Of a DNA stretch of 7,788 nt, positions 1 through 4,666 are shown in pieces; position 1 is the first letter of the stretch, and the number at the start of each line of letters is the position of its first letter. The position numbers were made by a program, and so were the translations under genes. This DNA comes from a bacterium (GTDB taxonomy: Bacteria; Patescibacteriota; Minisyncoccia; UBA6257; 1-14-0-10-44-23): the NCBI GenBank assembly GCA_030699515.1, contig JAUYME010000035.1, forward strand, positions 1 through 7,788, read 5' to 3'. The notes under the pieces were generated by a model. The model saw only the letters and a list, made by a program, of their open reading frames with translations, had not been told where the DNA came from and did no database searches.

Positions 1-1
1 G

Positions 2-169
2 GGTGCGCCTGCTGTAACAAGCCGAGGAATGAAGGCCTATGAAATGAAACAGATTGCTGACTTTATTGCCCGAATTTTGATTAAGGGCGAAAAGCCCGCG
101 AGTGTGAAGAAAGATGTAGTTGCTCTTTGCAAGAAATTTCCTTTGCCGTATCCTGCTAAGTGGTTATAG
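2..169 (+). CDS. glyA: Serine hydroxymethyltransferase, C-terminal end (partial)
   Basis: The window opens inside a gene read in frame from base 2 to a TAG stop at 167-169. The 55 visible residues begin GAPAVTSRGMK and continue with EMKQIADFIARIL, the conserved C-terminal stretch of serine hydroxymethyltransferase, in which the G-T/A-P-A-x-T-x-R-G motif carries the arginine that binds the substrate carboxylate. The enzyme is cytosolic and PLP-dependent; it converts serine and tetrahydrofolate to glycine and 5,10-methylene-tetrahydrofolate. The downstream neighbour is folD, which uses that product, so the two form a one-carbon pair, although a 128-bp gap with its own promoter-like box separates them. 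The start and the PLP lysine lie outside the window. The family call rests on the motif and the neighbour. Confidence 0.9.
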   Translation, partial: GAPAVTSRGMKAYEMKQIADFIARILIKGEKPASVKKDVVALCKKFPLPYPAKWL

Positions 170-191
170 CTTACGAACCCTTTGCGATGCC

Positions 192-283
192 AATCTACAA
201 ATGCATGCTAATGATACAAATGGCTACAAATTTTCTCGCCCTCCATTTGTTGCCATTCGTTGATTCGAATATATTTGTTGATT
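192..283. repeat. Long imperfect inverted repeat upstream of folD
   Basis: Nearly the whole glyA-folD gap is one imperfect palindrome. The inner arms are 216-231 and 245-260 (14 of 16 positions complementary) around a 13-nt loop. The outer arms are 192-202 and 273-283 (10 of 11 complementary). The left half repeats TACAAAT three times; the right half repeats the complementary hexamer as ATTTGT or ATTCGT. It could be a regulator binding array, a transcribed structure, or a dispersed intergenic repeat. It lies upstream of or overlaps the folD promoter. It has no U-tract, so it is not a standard terminator for glyA. Confidence 0.75.
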
Positions 284-285
284 AG

Positions 286-291
286 TATCTT
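286..291 (+). promoter_or_regulatory. Putative folD -10 box, leaderless start
   Basis: TATCTT lies 6 nt before the folD ATG, so transcription would begin at or next to the A of the ATG. No SD-like purine run lies between. There is no convincing -35 at standard spacing. The same arrangement recurs before four other genes in the window, which supports the reading. Confidence 0.45.
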
Positions 292-297
292 ATATTT

Positions 298-1077
298 ATG
301 ATTGATTGTGAGGCTATAGAAAAAAGCATTATTAGTTCGCTAAAAAAGCGAAAAGCTCCGCAAAAAACTTTGGCGGCGGTTTTGGTTGGATCGGATAGTG
401 CTTCTTTGAGTTTTTTGAAACAGAAGAAGGCGGTTGCTGAAGAGCTGGGGGTAAGGTTTGAGCTGATTAAATTGTCAGCCGCGCTTTCTCAAGGAGCTTT
501 GGAGGATAAGGTCAGAAAAATTTCGCGAAGAAATAATGTGGGTGGAGTAATTGTTCAGCTTCCTTTGCCAAAAAAATTTGATAGAGTGCCGGTTTTAAAC
601 GCAATTGGTATTTCTAAAGACATTGATGTTTTGAATGGTGAGAACTCTAAGGTTTTGGCTCCGGCTGCCGGTGCATTGGAGCGAATTTTAAAGAAGATAA
701 AGTTTAAGGCTGAGGGCAAAAAGCTTGTGGTTGTTGGCAGCGGCATATTAATTGGCGAGCCGGCTGTAAAGTGGCTGATGAAGCGCGCAAAAAAACTGAC
801 AGTATTTAATAAAGGCGGAATTGATAGAAAGACTTTAAAACAGGCAGACTTAATTGTTAGCGGTACCGGCGTTGCGGGACTTATTGGAGGCAAGGATATT
901 AAGAGAGGGGCAGTGGTGGTGGATTTTGGCTACGGAAAGAAAAATGGGGTGCTAATGGGAGATATTGATTTTAAATCGGCAAGCAAGAAAACAGACAAGA
1001 TTACTCCGGTGCCCGGAGGAACGGGTCCGATTGTGGTAGCAATTTTGCTTCAAAACTTTTTCACTCTGAATGAGTGA
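298..1077 (+). CDS. folD: FolD, bifunctional methylene-THF dehydrogenase/cyclohydrolase, divergent
   Basis: FolD oxidises 5,10-methylene-THF to methenyl-THF with NAD(P)+ and hydrolyses it to 10-formyl-THF in the cytosol. At 259 aa it is shorter than the usual 280-300. Visible family marks are the S-x6-K segment at 36-43 with the catalytic lysine at K43, VQLPLP at 86-91 (Q87), KDID at 107-110 (D108), a nucleotide-binding loop VVVGSGILIG at 144-153, and the C-terminal signature PVPGGTGP at 237-244. Departures: the tyrosine normally four residues before the lysine is Phe39; the KDVDG glycine is Val; the segment that usually carries PCTPxG is shortened to LAPAAG at 120-125; the usual GRS of the NADP loop is GSG. 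Activity, particularly the cyclohydrolase half, may therefore be altered. No SD is seen and the ATG is probably leaderless. The last codons also form the gene's terminator. Confidence 0.9.
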   Translation: MIDCEAIEKSIISSLKKRKAPQKTLAAVLVGSDSASLSFLKQKKAVAEELGVRFELIKLSAALSQGALEDKVRKISRRNNVGGVIVQLPLPKKFDRVPVLNAIGISKDIDVLNGENSKVLAPAAGALERILKKIKFKAEGKKLVVVGSGILIGEPAVKWLMKRAKKLTVFNKGGIDRKTLKQADLIVSGTGVAGLIGGKDIKRGAVVVDFGYGKKNGVLMGDIDFKSASKKTDKITPVPGGTGPIVVAILLQNFFTLNE

Positions 1078-1088
1078 AAAAGTTTTTT
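1052..1088 (+). terminator. folD terminator overlapping the coding end
   Basis: A perfect 15-bp stem (1052-1066 with 1072-1086) closes a 5-nt loop TGAAT; T residues run 1083-1088, the first four inside the right arm. The left arm is coding and the stop codon TGA (1075-1077) is in the right arm, so the terminator and the last nine codons of folD share the same bases. Confidence 0.85.
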
Positions 1089-1102
1089 AAATAATCAATA
1101 AT

Positions 1103-1124
1103 CCCGCCATATAAAAATGGTGGG
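1103..1124. other. Small hairpin of unknown role
   Basis: CCCGCCAT (1103-1110) pairs with ATGGTGGG (1117-1124), with one G-U pair and a 6-nt loop ATAAAA. It sits between the folD terminator and the next strong stem-loop. No T-run follows and no gene is visible in 1089-1144. Confidence 0.4.
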
Positions 1125-1144
1125 CAGGACGGGTGATTAAGGCG

Positions 1145-1192
1145 AAATAAACGGCTCAGGCCGGCTATTTTATCGGCCTGAGCCGTTTATTT
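1145..1192. terminator. Strong 19-bp stem-loop, probable bidirectional terminator
   Basis: 1145-1163 and 1174-1192 are perfectly complementary (19 bp) around a 10-nt loop. The arms are A-rich on the left and T-rich on the right, as in bidirectional terminators, though no further T-run follows. It lies between convergent folD and the minus-strand gene at 1267-1455, where a two-way stop fits. Its core AAACGGCTCA / TGAGCCGTTT recurs in the stem at 7036-7069. Confidence 0.6.
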
Positions 1193-1216
1193 AAGGGAAA
1201 ATTTATCTTTGTTTTT

Positions 1217-1255
1217 AAAACAGCAGCGGCCCCAACTCCGAGTGGAGGGGGCCGC
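1217..1255 (-). terminator. GC-rich terminator of the minus-strand small gene
   Basis: GCGGCCCC (1226-1233) pairs with 1248-1255. After a 2-nt AA bulge, CTCC pairs with GGAG under the tetraloop GAGT (1240-1243). Reading the minus strand, a short T-run (complement of 1217-1220) follows a few bases later. It sits 11 bp past the stop of the gene at 1267-1455. Confidence 0.7.
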
Positions 1256-1266
1256 GGCGCGGTGGG

Positions 1267-1455
1267 TCAGGCGGATAGCTTGGCCGGCTTGGCAGTGTCG
1301 TACTGCACCGAGATACCGAGTTCTAACGCTCTGCTTTCGACCATGTCGTAGAGCGGTCCCGTGAGGCCTTCACAGGACCTGTCGGGCCCAGGGAGGGCAC
1401 TTGCAAGATCGCGCAAGCGCTCCCGCCCCATCTGGGCGATGAGGGTTTCGTCCAT
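1267..1455 (-). CDS. Small GC-rich gene, unknown function (62 aa)
   Basis: I do not recognise this 62-residue protein. It starts MDETLIAQMG and ends AKPAKLSA, is mildly acidic, probably helical in its first half, and has one cysteine (residue 28), no signal peptide and no membrane segment. I chose the ATG at 1455 because the SD-like GGAGAG (1465-1460) lies 4 nt upstream; an in-frame TTG at 1467 would swallow that SD. Support for its reality comes from a TTGACT-N17-TATTAT promoter, a hairpin at the predicted transcript 5' end, a strong terminator, and biased codons: 46 of 62 codons end in G or C by my count, against about a third in the first 30 codons of folD. It lies downstream of tRNA-Val on the same strand but has its own promoter. 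It shares its layout with the genes at 1744 and 7158. Confidence 0.65.
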   Translation of the reverse strand: MDETLIAQMGRERLRDLASALPGPDRSCEGLTGPLYDMVESRALELGISVQYDTAKPAKLSA

Positions 1456-1514
1456 TGTGCTCTCCAATGCGACAATCGCAAATTAATAATACGTATTTTT
1501 ATGTATGTAGTCAA
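1456..1514 (-). promoter_or_regulatory. Promoter, 5' hairpin and SD of the small minus-strand gene
   Basis: On the minus strand, -35 TTGACT (1514-1509), a 17-nt spacer, and -10 TATTAT (1491-1486). Five bases later comes TGCGA-TTG-TCGCA (1480-1468), a 5-bp hairpin that would form the very 5' end of the transcript, then the SD GGAGAG (1465-1460) and the ATG. The -35 begins one base after the CCA end of tRNA-Val. Confidence 0.7.
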
Positions 1515-1515
1515 A

Positions 1516-1590
1516 TGGTGCGCGTTAGAAGAATTGAACTTCTGGCCTTCTCAATGTCAATGAGACGCTCTACCACTGAGCTAAACGCGC
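1516..1590 (-). tRNA. tRNA-Val (anticodon GAC)
   Basis: The minus strand folds as a complete cloverleaf. The acceptor is GCGCGTT paired with AACGCGC; the D arm is GCTC-AGTGGTA-GAGC; the anticodon stem is TCTCA/TGAGA with loop TTGACAT, giving anticodon GAC, which reads valine GUC codons. The T arm is AGAAG-TTCAATT-CTTCT. The discriminator is A and the genomic CCA is present (1518-1516), so the 3' end is encoded. The mature body without CCA is 1519-1590. The small GC-rich gene downstream has its own promoter directly after the tRNA 3' end. Confidence 0.95.
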
Positions 1591-1601
1591 GGTATATGAA
1601 T

Positions 1602-1629
1602 TTTATATTTTGTTTCAAGGTCTGGCAAA
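1602..1629 (-). promoter_or_regulatory. Weak candidate promoter of tRNA-Val
   Basis: On the minus strand TATAAA (1607-1602) lies 11 nt before the tRNA 5' end, with TTTGCC (1629-1624) 16 nt further upstream as a poor -35. The distance fits a short 5' leader removed by RNase P. A TTGAAA (1618-1613) is also present but pairs with no usable -10. Confidence 0.3.
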
Positions 1630-1663
1630 TCTCAGATATTGGCAGGCGTCCAATAGCTTAGAT
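1629..1663. repeat. Inverted repeat between tRNA-Val and the next gene
   Basis: 1629-1642 and 1650-1663 are complementary at 12 of 14 positions around a 7-nt loop. The core TATTGG/CCAATA is perfect. It lies between divergent transcription units (tRNA-Val to the left, GC-rich gene to the right), and ATTTTCT follows on the plus strand. It could be an operator or an upstream element of either promoter. Confidence 0.55.
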
Positions 1664-1685
1664 ATTTTCTCGCTTTGACAAGGTG

Positions 1686-1743
1686 TTGAAGTTTTTGGCG
1701 GGCTATTGTACTTTTTTAATACCGTAATTTACGGAGGAGGTTC
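1686..1743 (+). promoter_or_regulatory. Promoter, 5' hairpin and strong SD of the gene at 1744
   Basis: Preferred reading: TTGAAG (1686-1691), 17-nt spacer, TACTTT (1709-1714), then seven bases to a hairpin CCGTA-ATT-TACGG (1722-1734) at the predicted transcript start. The double SD GGAGGAGG (1733-1740) overlaps the right arm of that hairpin and sits 3 nt before the ATG. The boxes are weak: TTGACA at 1675-1680 is a better -35 but has no -10 at normal spacing, and TTGGCG-N16-TAATAC (1695-1722) is an alternative. Confidence 0.5.
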
Positions 1744-2046
1744 ATGGTGAGTAAGCAGAGCTTCGCGCAGAATCTGGTGGTCGCGATGGTGATCAAGGTG
1801 GTGAAGAAGCACCGCTACGCCATCGCGGAACTGCCGGACGGGCAGACAGTCCGGGTGGACATGAATGGGCGCCTCCGCCTGATCGAGTCCGATGGGGAGT
1901 TGGACCTGAGCGACGAGCTCGAGGTCTGCACTTCCATCGAGCTCGGAAGCATGATAGTTGCCCGCATCAACGGGCGCAACTCTCGGGGCTTCTACGCCGC
2001 TCGCTGGGCCTTTGCCAGCGAGCGGGTAGACATGCTGGCGAGCTGA
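1744..2046 (+). CDS. GC-rich 100-aa protein, possible small beta-barrel
   Basis: Not a family I can name with confidence. The protein alternates short beta-prone stretches (VVAMVIKVVKK, YAIAELPDGQTVRVDM, ELEVCTSIELGSMIVARI, GFYAARWAF) with turns. The pattern of K-x-Y-A-I-A-E-L-P-D-G near 24-34 loosely recalls OB-fold or cold-shock-like RNA-binding proteins, but no RNP motif is clear, so this is only a suggestion. It has no signal peptide or membrane segment and is probably cytosolic. The start is set by the strong SD GGAGGAGG 3 nt upstream; a GTG one codon later would also fit. About 86 of 100 codons end in G or C by hand count, far from its neighbours. A long GC hairpin follows the stop. A recent transfer or a distinct, highly expressed gene class would both explain the composition. 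Confidence 0.75.
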   Translation: MVSKQSFAQNLVVAMVIKVVKKHRYAIAELPDGQTVRVDMNGRLRLIESDGELDLSDELEVCTSIELGSMIVARINGRNSRGFYAARWAFASERVDMLAS

Positions 2047-2069
2047 CCGGCTAGTCAACGCGAGATCGT

Positions 2070-2109
2070 GGGGCCGGGCGTACCGATGTAGATCGGAACG
2101 CCCGGCCCC
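2070..2109 (+). terminator. Long GC hairpin behind the gene at 1744
   Basis: 2070-2081 pairs with 2098-2109 (12 bp); after one A/A mismatch, CCGAT pairs with ATCGG under loop GTAG (2088-2091). The following bases (TCCTAATTC) are not a U-tract, so simple intrinsic termination is not assured. Its upper part matches the hairpin at 7589-7626 at 22 of 28 positions, including CCGATGTA. The next gene's -10 box begins 13 nt later. Confidence 0.7.
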
Positions 2110-2121
2110 TCCTAATTCTGC

Positions 2122-2127
2122 TATCCT
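2122..2127 (+). promoter_or_regulatory. Putative -10 box for the GNAT/Rlu pair
   Basis: TATCCT ends 7 nt before the ATG at 2135, predicting a leaderless mRNA. The identical hexamer with the identical 7-nt gap occurs before the membrane-protein gene at 4978. No -35 is evident because the preceding hairpin occupies that space. Confidence 0.45.
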
Positions 2128-2134
2128 TAAACGT

Positions 2135-2674
2135 ATGAGAAAGGAAATGAGGCTTGTTGTTCCCTCGAGGCAGTATATGGAAAGCTATTTGAACGCTGTT
2201 GCTAGGCTTGAGCGAGAGTTCAATATTGCTAAGGAGGATCCTTCAACTAGTAATGGCTATAAATTGGCGAGGGAAAACTTTGCCGCTTTTTTAGATAAAT
2301 TGGAGAATGAAAGGCATGGGATAAATTTGGGAGAAGGAAGGGTTGAGCAGTCTGTTTTTTGGGCCATTGTAGATGGTAGTTACGTTGGCCGAATTAGCCT
2401 AAGGCATAGACTAAACGAAAGCCTTCAAAAGATTGGCGGGCACATTGGCTACTCTGTTGTTCCTTGGGAAAGGCGCAGGGGCTATGGTAAAAAAATGTTG
2501 GCCCTTGTTTTACCCAGGGCAAAGGAGTTGGGGCTTACAAAGGTTTTAATAACCTGCGATGAGGACAATATTGCTTCAAAGAAAATTATTGAAGCAAACG
2601 GAGGGATTTTGGAAAACGCTGTTCTGCAAGGTGATAATATAGCTAGAAAATTGCGTTACTGGATAAATTTATGA
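2135..2674 (+). CDS. GNAT-family N-acetyltransferase
   Basis: A 179-aa cytosolic acetyltransferase of the GNAT fold, which moves an acetyl group from acetyl-CoA to an amine; the substrate cannot be read from sequence. The fold marks are the beta strand HIGYSVVP at 103-110, the acetyl-CoA pyrophosphate loop RRRGYG at 113-118 (R/Q-x-x-G-x-G/A), the following helix KKMLALVLPRAKELG, and VLITCDEDNIASKKIIEANGG at 137-157, the motif-B region. This arrangement resembles the 'predicted acetyltransferase' group COG3981. ATG 2135 is taken as the start because a -10 box ends 7 nt before it; ATG 2147 is an alternative, but its SD-like AAGGA lies only 1 nt away. The gene overlaps the next by 4 bases (ATGA), so translation of the pair is probably coupled. 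Confidence 0.85.
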   Translation: MRKEMRLVVPSRQYMESYLNAVARLEREFNIAKEDPSTSNGYKLARENFAAFLDKLENERHGINLGEGRVEQSVFWAIVDGSYVGRISLRHRLNESLQKIGGHIGYSVVPWERRRGYGKKMLALVLPRAKELGLTKVLITCDEDNIASKKIIEANGGILENAVLQGDNIARKLRYWINL

Positions 2675-3420
2675 ATGTAGAAGTGCTGTTTGAAAACGCG
2701 GATTTTTTGGCGGTGAATAAGCCGGCTGGGCTTTTGGTGCACGGAATTTTTGATAAGTATGGTCCAAAGCACAGTGAAAAAACTTTGGTGGATTGGATTT
2801 TAGAAAATTATCCGGAGATTAAAAATGTTGGCGATATGCCGGTACATAACAGCGAGGCGGGGGAGTTTCCGTTTCGACCTGGTATCGTGCATAGGTTAGA
2901 TAGGGAAACTTCCGGAGTGCTTTTAATTGCTAAAAATCAAAAAAGCTTTGAGTATTTGAAGGGTCTTTTTCAGGGCAAACAGGTTGTTAAAAATTATGAG
3001 GCTTTAGTTTGGGGAAGGCTAAAAGAGAAGCAGGGAGTAATTGATAAGCCAATTAGTATAAGGAATGGAAGCGTGAAGCGCACGGTGTTTAAGGGCAAGG
3101 CGCCTCGCGAGGCGGTTACGGAGTATGAACTTTTGTCTGTGTACGAAGATGAGCATGGCAGCGAATTTAGTCTTGTGTTGGCAAAGCCAAAAACAGGGCG
3201 TACCCATCAAATTAGAGTTCACTTTGCTTCCATTGGTCACCCGCTGGTAGGCGACAAGCTGTATGGAAAGCGTGGAAGCATTGCGGGACTTGAAAGGCAT
3301 TTTTTGCACGCAAAGAGCCTTGAATTTGATAACTATAAAATAGAGGCGCCATTGGCTGATGATTTAGAGAAGGTTTTAAACACTTTGGAAAAAACCGGTG
3401 ACAGCGTAGAGAATTATTAG
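2671..3420 (+). CDS. RluA-family RNA pseudouridine synthase
   Basis: A 249-aa enzyme that isomerises uridine to pseudouridine in rRNA or tRNA. Family marks are VNKPAGLLVH at 15-24, the catalytic motif HRLDRETSGVLL at 74-85 with nucleophile Asp77, the strand KNYEALVWG, and the C-terminal PKTGRTHQIRVHFASIGHPLVGD block, all typical of the RluA/RluC/RluD group. It lacks an N-terminal S4 domain, so it is the short, catalytic-domain-only form; which of the RluA-type sites it modifies cannot be told, and I give no symbol. It starts in the ATGA overlap with the acetyltransferase. The 3' 45 bases overlap a convergent small gene on the other strand. No terminator is evident before that gene. Confidence 0.93.
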   Translation: MNVEVLFENADFLAVNKPAGLLVHGIFDKYGPKHSEKTLVDWILENYPEIKNVGDMPVHNSEAGEFPFRPGIVHRLDRETSGVLLIAKNQKSFEYLKGLFQGKQVVKNYEALVWGRLKEKQGVIDKPISIRNGSVKRTVFKGKAPREAVTEYELLSVYEDEHGSEFSLVLAKPKTGRTHQIRVHFASIGHPLVGDKLYGKRGSIAGLERHFLHAKSLEFDNYKIEAPLADDLEKVLNTLEKTGDSVENY

Positions 3421-3597
3421 TACAAGGAGAATGGCGATGATAATAATTTCTGTGGGATAGTCAGAAAAATTGTCTTTTTCTTTGTTTAGCCTGGCTCGGC
3501 GTTCTTCTTTTGAAAAGTCGGTTTTAATTTCTCTGCCTTCTTGAATGTCGCTTAGTTTTCGCTTGTACTTTTGAGATTGGGGATCGTTGTTTTGCAT
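3376..3597 (-). CDS. Small C-terminally anchored membrane protein, unknown
   Basis: A 73-aa ORF convergent with the pseudouridine synthase and overlapping its last 45 bp. Residues 1-48 are highly charged (many K, R, E, D), and residues about 50-68 (EIIIIAILLVLIILYAVTG) form one clear membrane span. This is a coherent tail-anchored or small single-pass layout, with the charged part predicted in the cytoplasm. I do not recognise a family. It is probably real because an extended -10 element TGC-TAGAAT (3612-3604) ends 6 nt before its ATG, matching the leaderless pattern of other genes, and because it fills a gap of otherwise gene-free DNA. No terminator is obvious past its stop, which lies inside the neighbour. 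Confidence 0.6.
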   Translation of the reverse strand: MQNNDPQSQKYKRKLSDIQEGREIKTDFSKEERRARLNKEKDNFSDYPTEIIIIAILLVLIILYAVTGFFQSV

Positions 3598-3603
3598 TTA
3601 AAT

Positions 3604-3612
3604 ATTCTAGCA
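3604..3612 (-). promoter_or_regulatory. Extended -10 promoter of the small membrane protein
   Basis: Minus-strand TGCTAGAAT is an extended -10 (TGn plus hexamer) that ends 6 nt before the ATG. It overlaps a palindrome CTAGC-N5-GCTAG (3607-3621), which could be an operator. The rplS promoter begins ten bases beyond, so the two genes diverge from a shared control region. Confidence 0.55.
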
Positions 3613-3630
3613 TTAAGCTAGCGCTCTCTC

Positions 3631-3658
3631 TTGCGTAATAAAAAAAAAATTGTATACT
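3631..3658 (+). promoter_or_regulatory. rplS promoter, leaderless start
   Basis: -35 TTGCGT (3631-3636), a 16-nt A-rich spacer, and -10 TATACT (3653-3658). The ATG starts 8 nt after the -10, at about the expected +1 to +3, and there is no SD. This is the best complete promoter for a low-GC protein gene in the window. Confidence 0.7.
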
Positions 3659-3666
3659 AGGGCGAT

Positions 3667-4176
3667 ATGATCAACGAATCTACCTCAGTAAAGATAAAAC
3701 CGGGCGCCACAGTGCGTGTTTTTGAAATACTCAAGGAGGGTGATAAAGAGCAAATCAGACGTTTTGAAGGACTTGTTTTGGCTAGAAAGCACGGCAATGA
3801 AGCCGGCGCTACTTTTACCGTGCGTTCTACGGTTGCCGGAGTTGGAGTAGAAAAGGTGTTTCCAATTCATTCTCCGCTGATTGACAGAGTTGAGGTTTTA
3901 TCCAGCCCAAGCAAAATTAGGCGCGCAAAGATGTACTTTACCAGAGGCTTGTCAAGAAAATCTATTAGGCGAAAAACGATAATCACCGATGAAAAGAATC
4001 TTGCCTTGCTTCCGGATGCTGCAGTAGATGAAGATTTGGGGGAGGCGATTGCTGAAGAAAAAGCAAAGATTGATGAGGCCGTGAAGGAGAAACAGGAAAA
4101 AATAGATACGGAAAAGGAAGCCGCAAGGGAAGAAAGGAAGAAAGAGATGGAGAAGAAGGAGGAGAAAGAGAAGTAG
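3667..4176 (+). CDS. rplS: 50S ribosomal protein L19 with charged C-terminal tail
   Basis: L19 sits at the 30S-50S interface of the ribosome. Residues about 10-102 match the family: IKPGATVRVFEILKEGDKE, then RRFEGLVLARK, FTVRSTVAGVGVEKVFPIHSP (48-68), and the basic end KIRRAKMYFTRG. The usual protein is about 115 aa; this one has 169 because of a Glu/Lys/Ala-rich tail (about 110-169) that looks like a single charged helix or coiled coil. Such tails are seen on other Patescibacteria ribosomal proteins. The start is the ATG 8 nt after a TATACT -10 box, with no SD. The stop is TAG; the same frame stays open for 23 more codons, rich in Arg and Lys, up to a second TAG at 4246-4248, right at the terminator stem. 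Confidence 0.95.
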   Translation: MINESTSVKIKPGATVRVFEILKEGDKEQIRRFEGLVLARKHGNEAGATFTVRSTVAGVGVEKVFPIHSPLIDRVEVLSSPSKIRRAKMYFTRGLSRKSIRRKTIITDEKNLALLPDAAVDEDLGEAIAEEKAKIDEAVKEKQEKIDTEKEAAREERKKEMEKKEEKEK

Positions 4177-4247
4177 GCGAAGGAGCGAAGTAAACGCAGT
4201 AGGCGCAGGAACGAAAGACGGGAGAAACGGAATAAGTATAGGAATTA

Positions 4248-4277
4248 GAAAAAGACGGCGCATAAGCCGTCTTTTTC
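4248..4277 (+). terminator. rplS intrinsic terminator
   Basis: A perfect 12-bp stem (4248-4259 with 4266-4277) surrounds a 6-nt loop GCATAA. The right arm ends in TTTTTC, followed by TTAACTTT. The A-rich left arm means it could also act on the minus strand. Confidence 0.85.
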
Positions 4278-4290
4278 TTAACTTTGGTGC

Positions 4291-4397
4291 AGGGCGTAGA
4301 TTTACTTTTAAATAACAGAATAATTTTTTGGCTGAAAATTTTCTTCACGCTCGGCTCGTCAGCCTGCGCGACGTATTTAAAAGTAAATCTACGCCCT
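4291..4397. repeat. 107-bp element with perfect 24-bp terminal inverted repeats
   Basis: 4291-4314 and 4374-4397 are exact reverse complements over 24 bp (left arm begins AGGGCGTAGATTTAC). The 59-bp interior holds a nested 6-bp stem, GGCTGA (4330-4335) with TCAGCC (4359-4364). It contains no coding frame of note. It looks like a non-autonomous miniature element (MITE-like) or a large folded RNA. I see no flanking target-site duplication and no second copy in the window. With the rplS terminator before it and the tRNA promoter after it, it accounts for most of the 4177-4503 gap; 4398-4465 holds nothing I can name. Confidence 0.75.
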
Positions 4398-4465
4398 TTT
4401 ATTTCCTATCTTATAAATGAGGTCATTTCTTTTACTGGTGGGTGTGGGTTGAGCGAGTGAAGATG

Positions 4466-4494
4466 TTGCGGTTGGGGTTGGGCTTTTGTATTAT
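4466..4494 (+). promoter_or_regulatory. tRNA-Leu promoter
   Basis: TTGCGG (4466-4471), a 17-nt spacer, and TATTAT (4489-4494). The tRNA begins 9 nt after the -10, so the primary transcript would have almost no 5' leader. Confidence 0.65.
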
Positions 4495-4503
4495 TGAGAT
4501 CAT

Positions 4504-4585
4504 GCGCGGGTGCTGTAATTGGTAGCCAGGCATCCTTGAGGTGGATGTGCCGAAAGGCGTGGAGGTTCGAGTCCTCTCCCGCGCA
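4504..4585 (+). tRNA. tRNA-Leu (anticodon GAG)
   Basis: An 82-nt class II tRNA. The acceptor is GCGCGGG with CCCGCGC; the D loop contains AATTGGTAG. The anticodon stem is CATCC/GGATG with loop TTGAGGT, giving anticodon GAG (leucine CUC). The long variable arm is TGCC-GAAA-GGCG, as expected for Leu. The T arm is GGAGG-TTCGAGT-CCTCT. The discriminator is A and CCA is not encoded (the next bases are CAC), unlike tRNA-Val here, so CCA must be added enzymatically. A 5-bp hairpin CTTCG-ATT-CGAAG (4588-4600) follows directly. TGAGCGAGT (4450-4458) and ACTCGCTCA (4601-4609) bracket the gene as an inverted repeat. Confidence 0.95.
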
Positions 4586-4623
4586 CACTTCGATTCGAAG
4601 ACTCGCTCAGTGTAAATGCACGC

Positions 4624-4655
4624 AAAAAAGCGTCAGCCTTGTGCTGACGATTTTT
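4624..4655. terminator. Bidirectional terminator between tRNA-Leu and the DUF1059 gene
   Basis: CGTCAGC (4631-4637) pairs with GCTGACG (4643-4649) over a 5-nt loop. ATTTTT follows on the plus strand for tRNA-Leu, and six A residues (4624-4629) precede it, giving a T-run on the minus strand for the gene that ends at 4667. Confidence 0.85.
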
Positions 4656-4666
4656 GTTAGCGCGTT

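Noticed and set aside
555..893. 112-aa antisense open frame inside folD
   Set aside because: It is fully covered by a gene with clear family motifs, and the translation has no recognisable features.
1323..1514. Alternative 63-aa minus-strand frame over the small GC-rich gene
   Set aside because: It begins in the promoter region with no SD, and its codons lack the third-position GC bias seen in the 1267-1455 frame.
2070..2109. Integron-type attC recombination site
   Set aside because: The hairpin is almost perfectly paired and lacks the GTTRRRY core sites, and no integrase is visible.
3952..4348. Two antisense open frames opposite the rplS tail
   Set aside because: They mirror the Glu/Lys-rich repeat tail and give low-complexity Leu/Ser/Phe runs.
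4417..4452. 11-codon leaderless ORF (MRSFLLLVGVG) after TATCTT
   Set aside because: Too short, the gap from the -10 is only 4 nt, and nothing else supports it.
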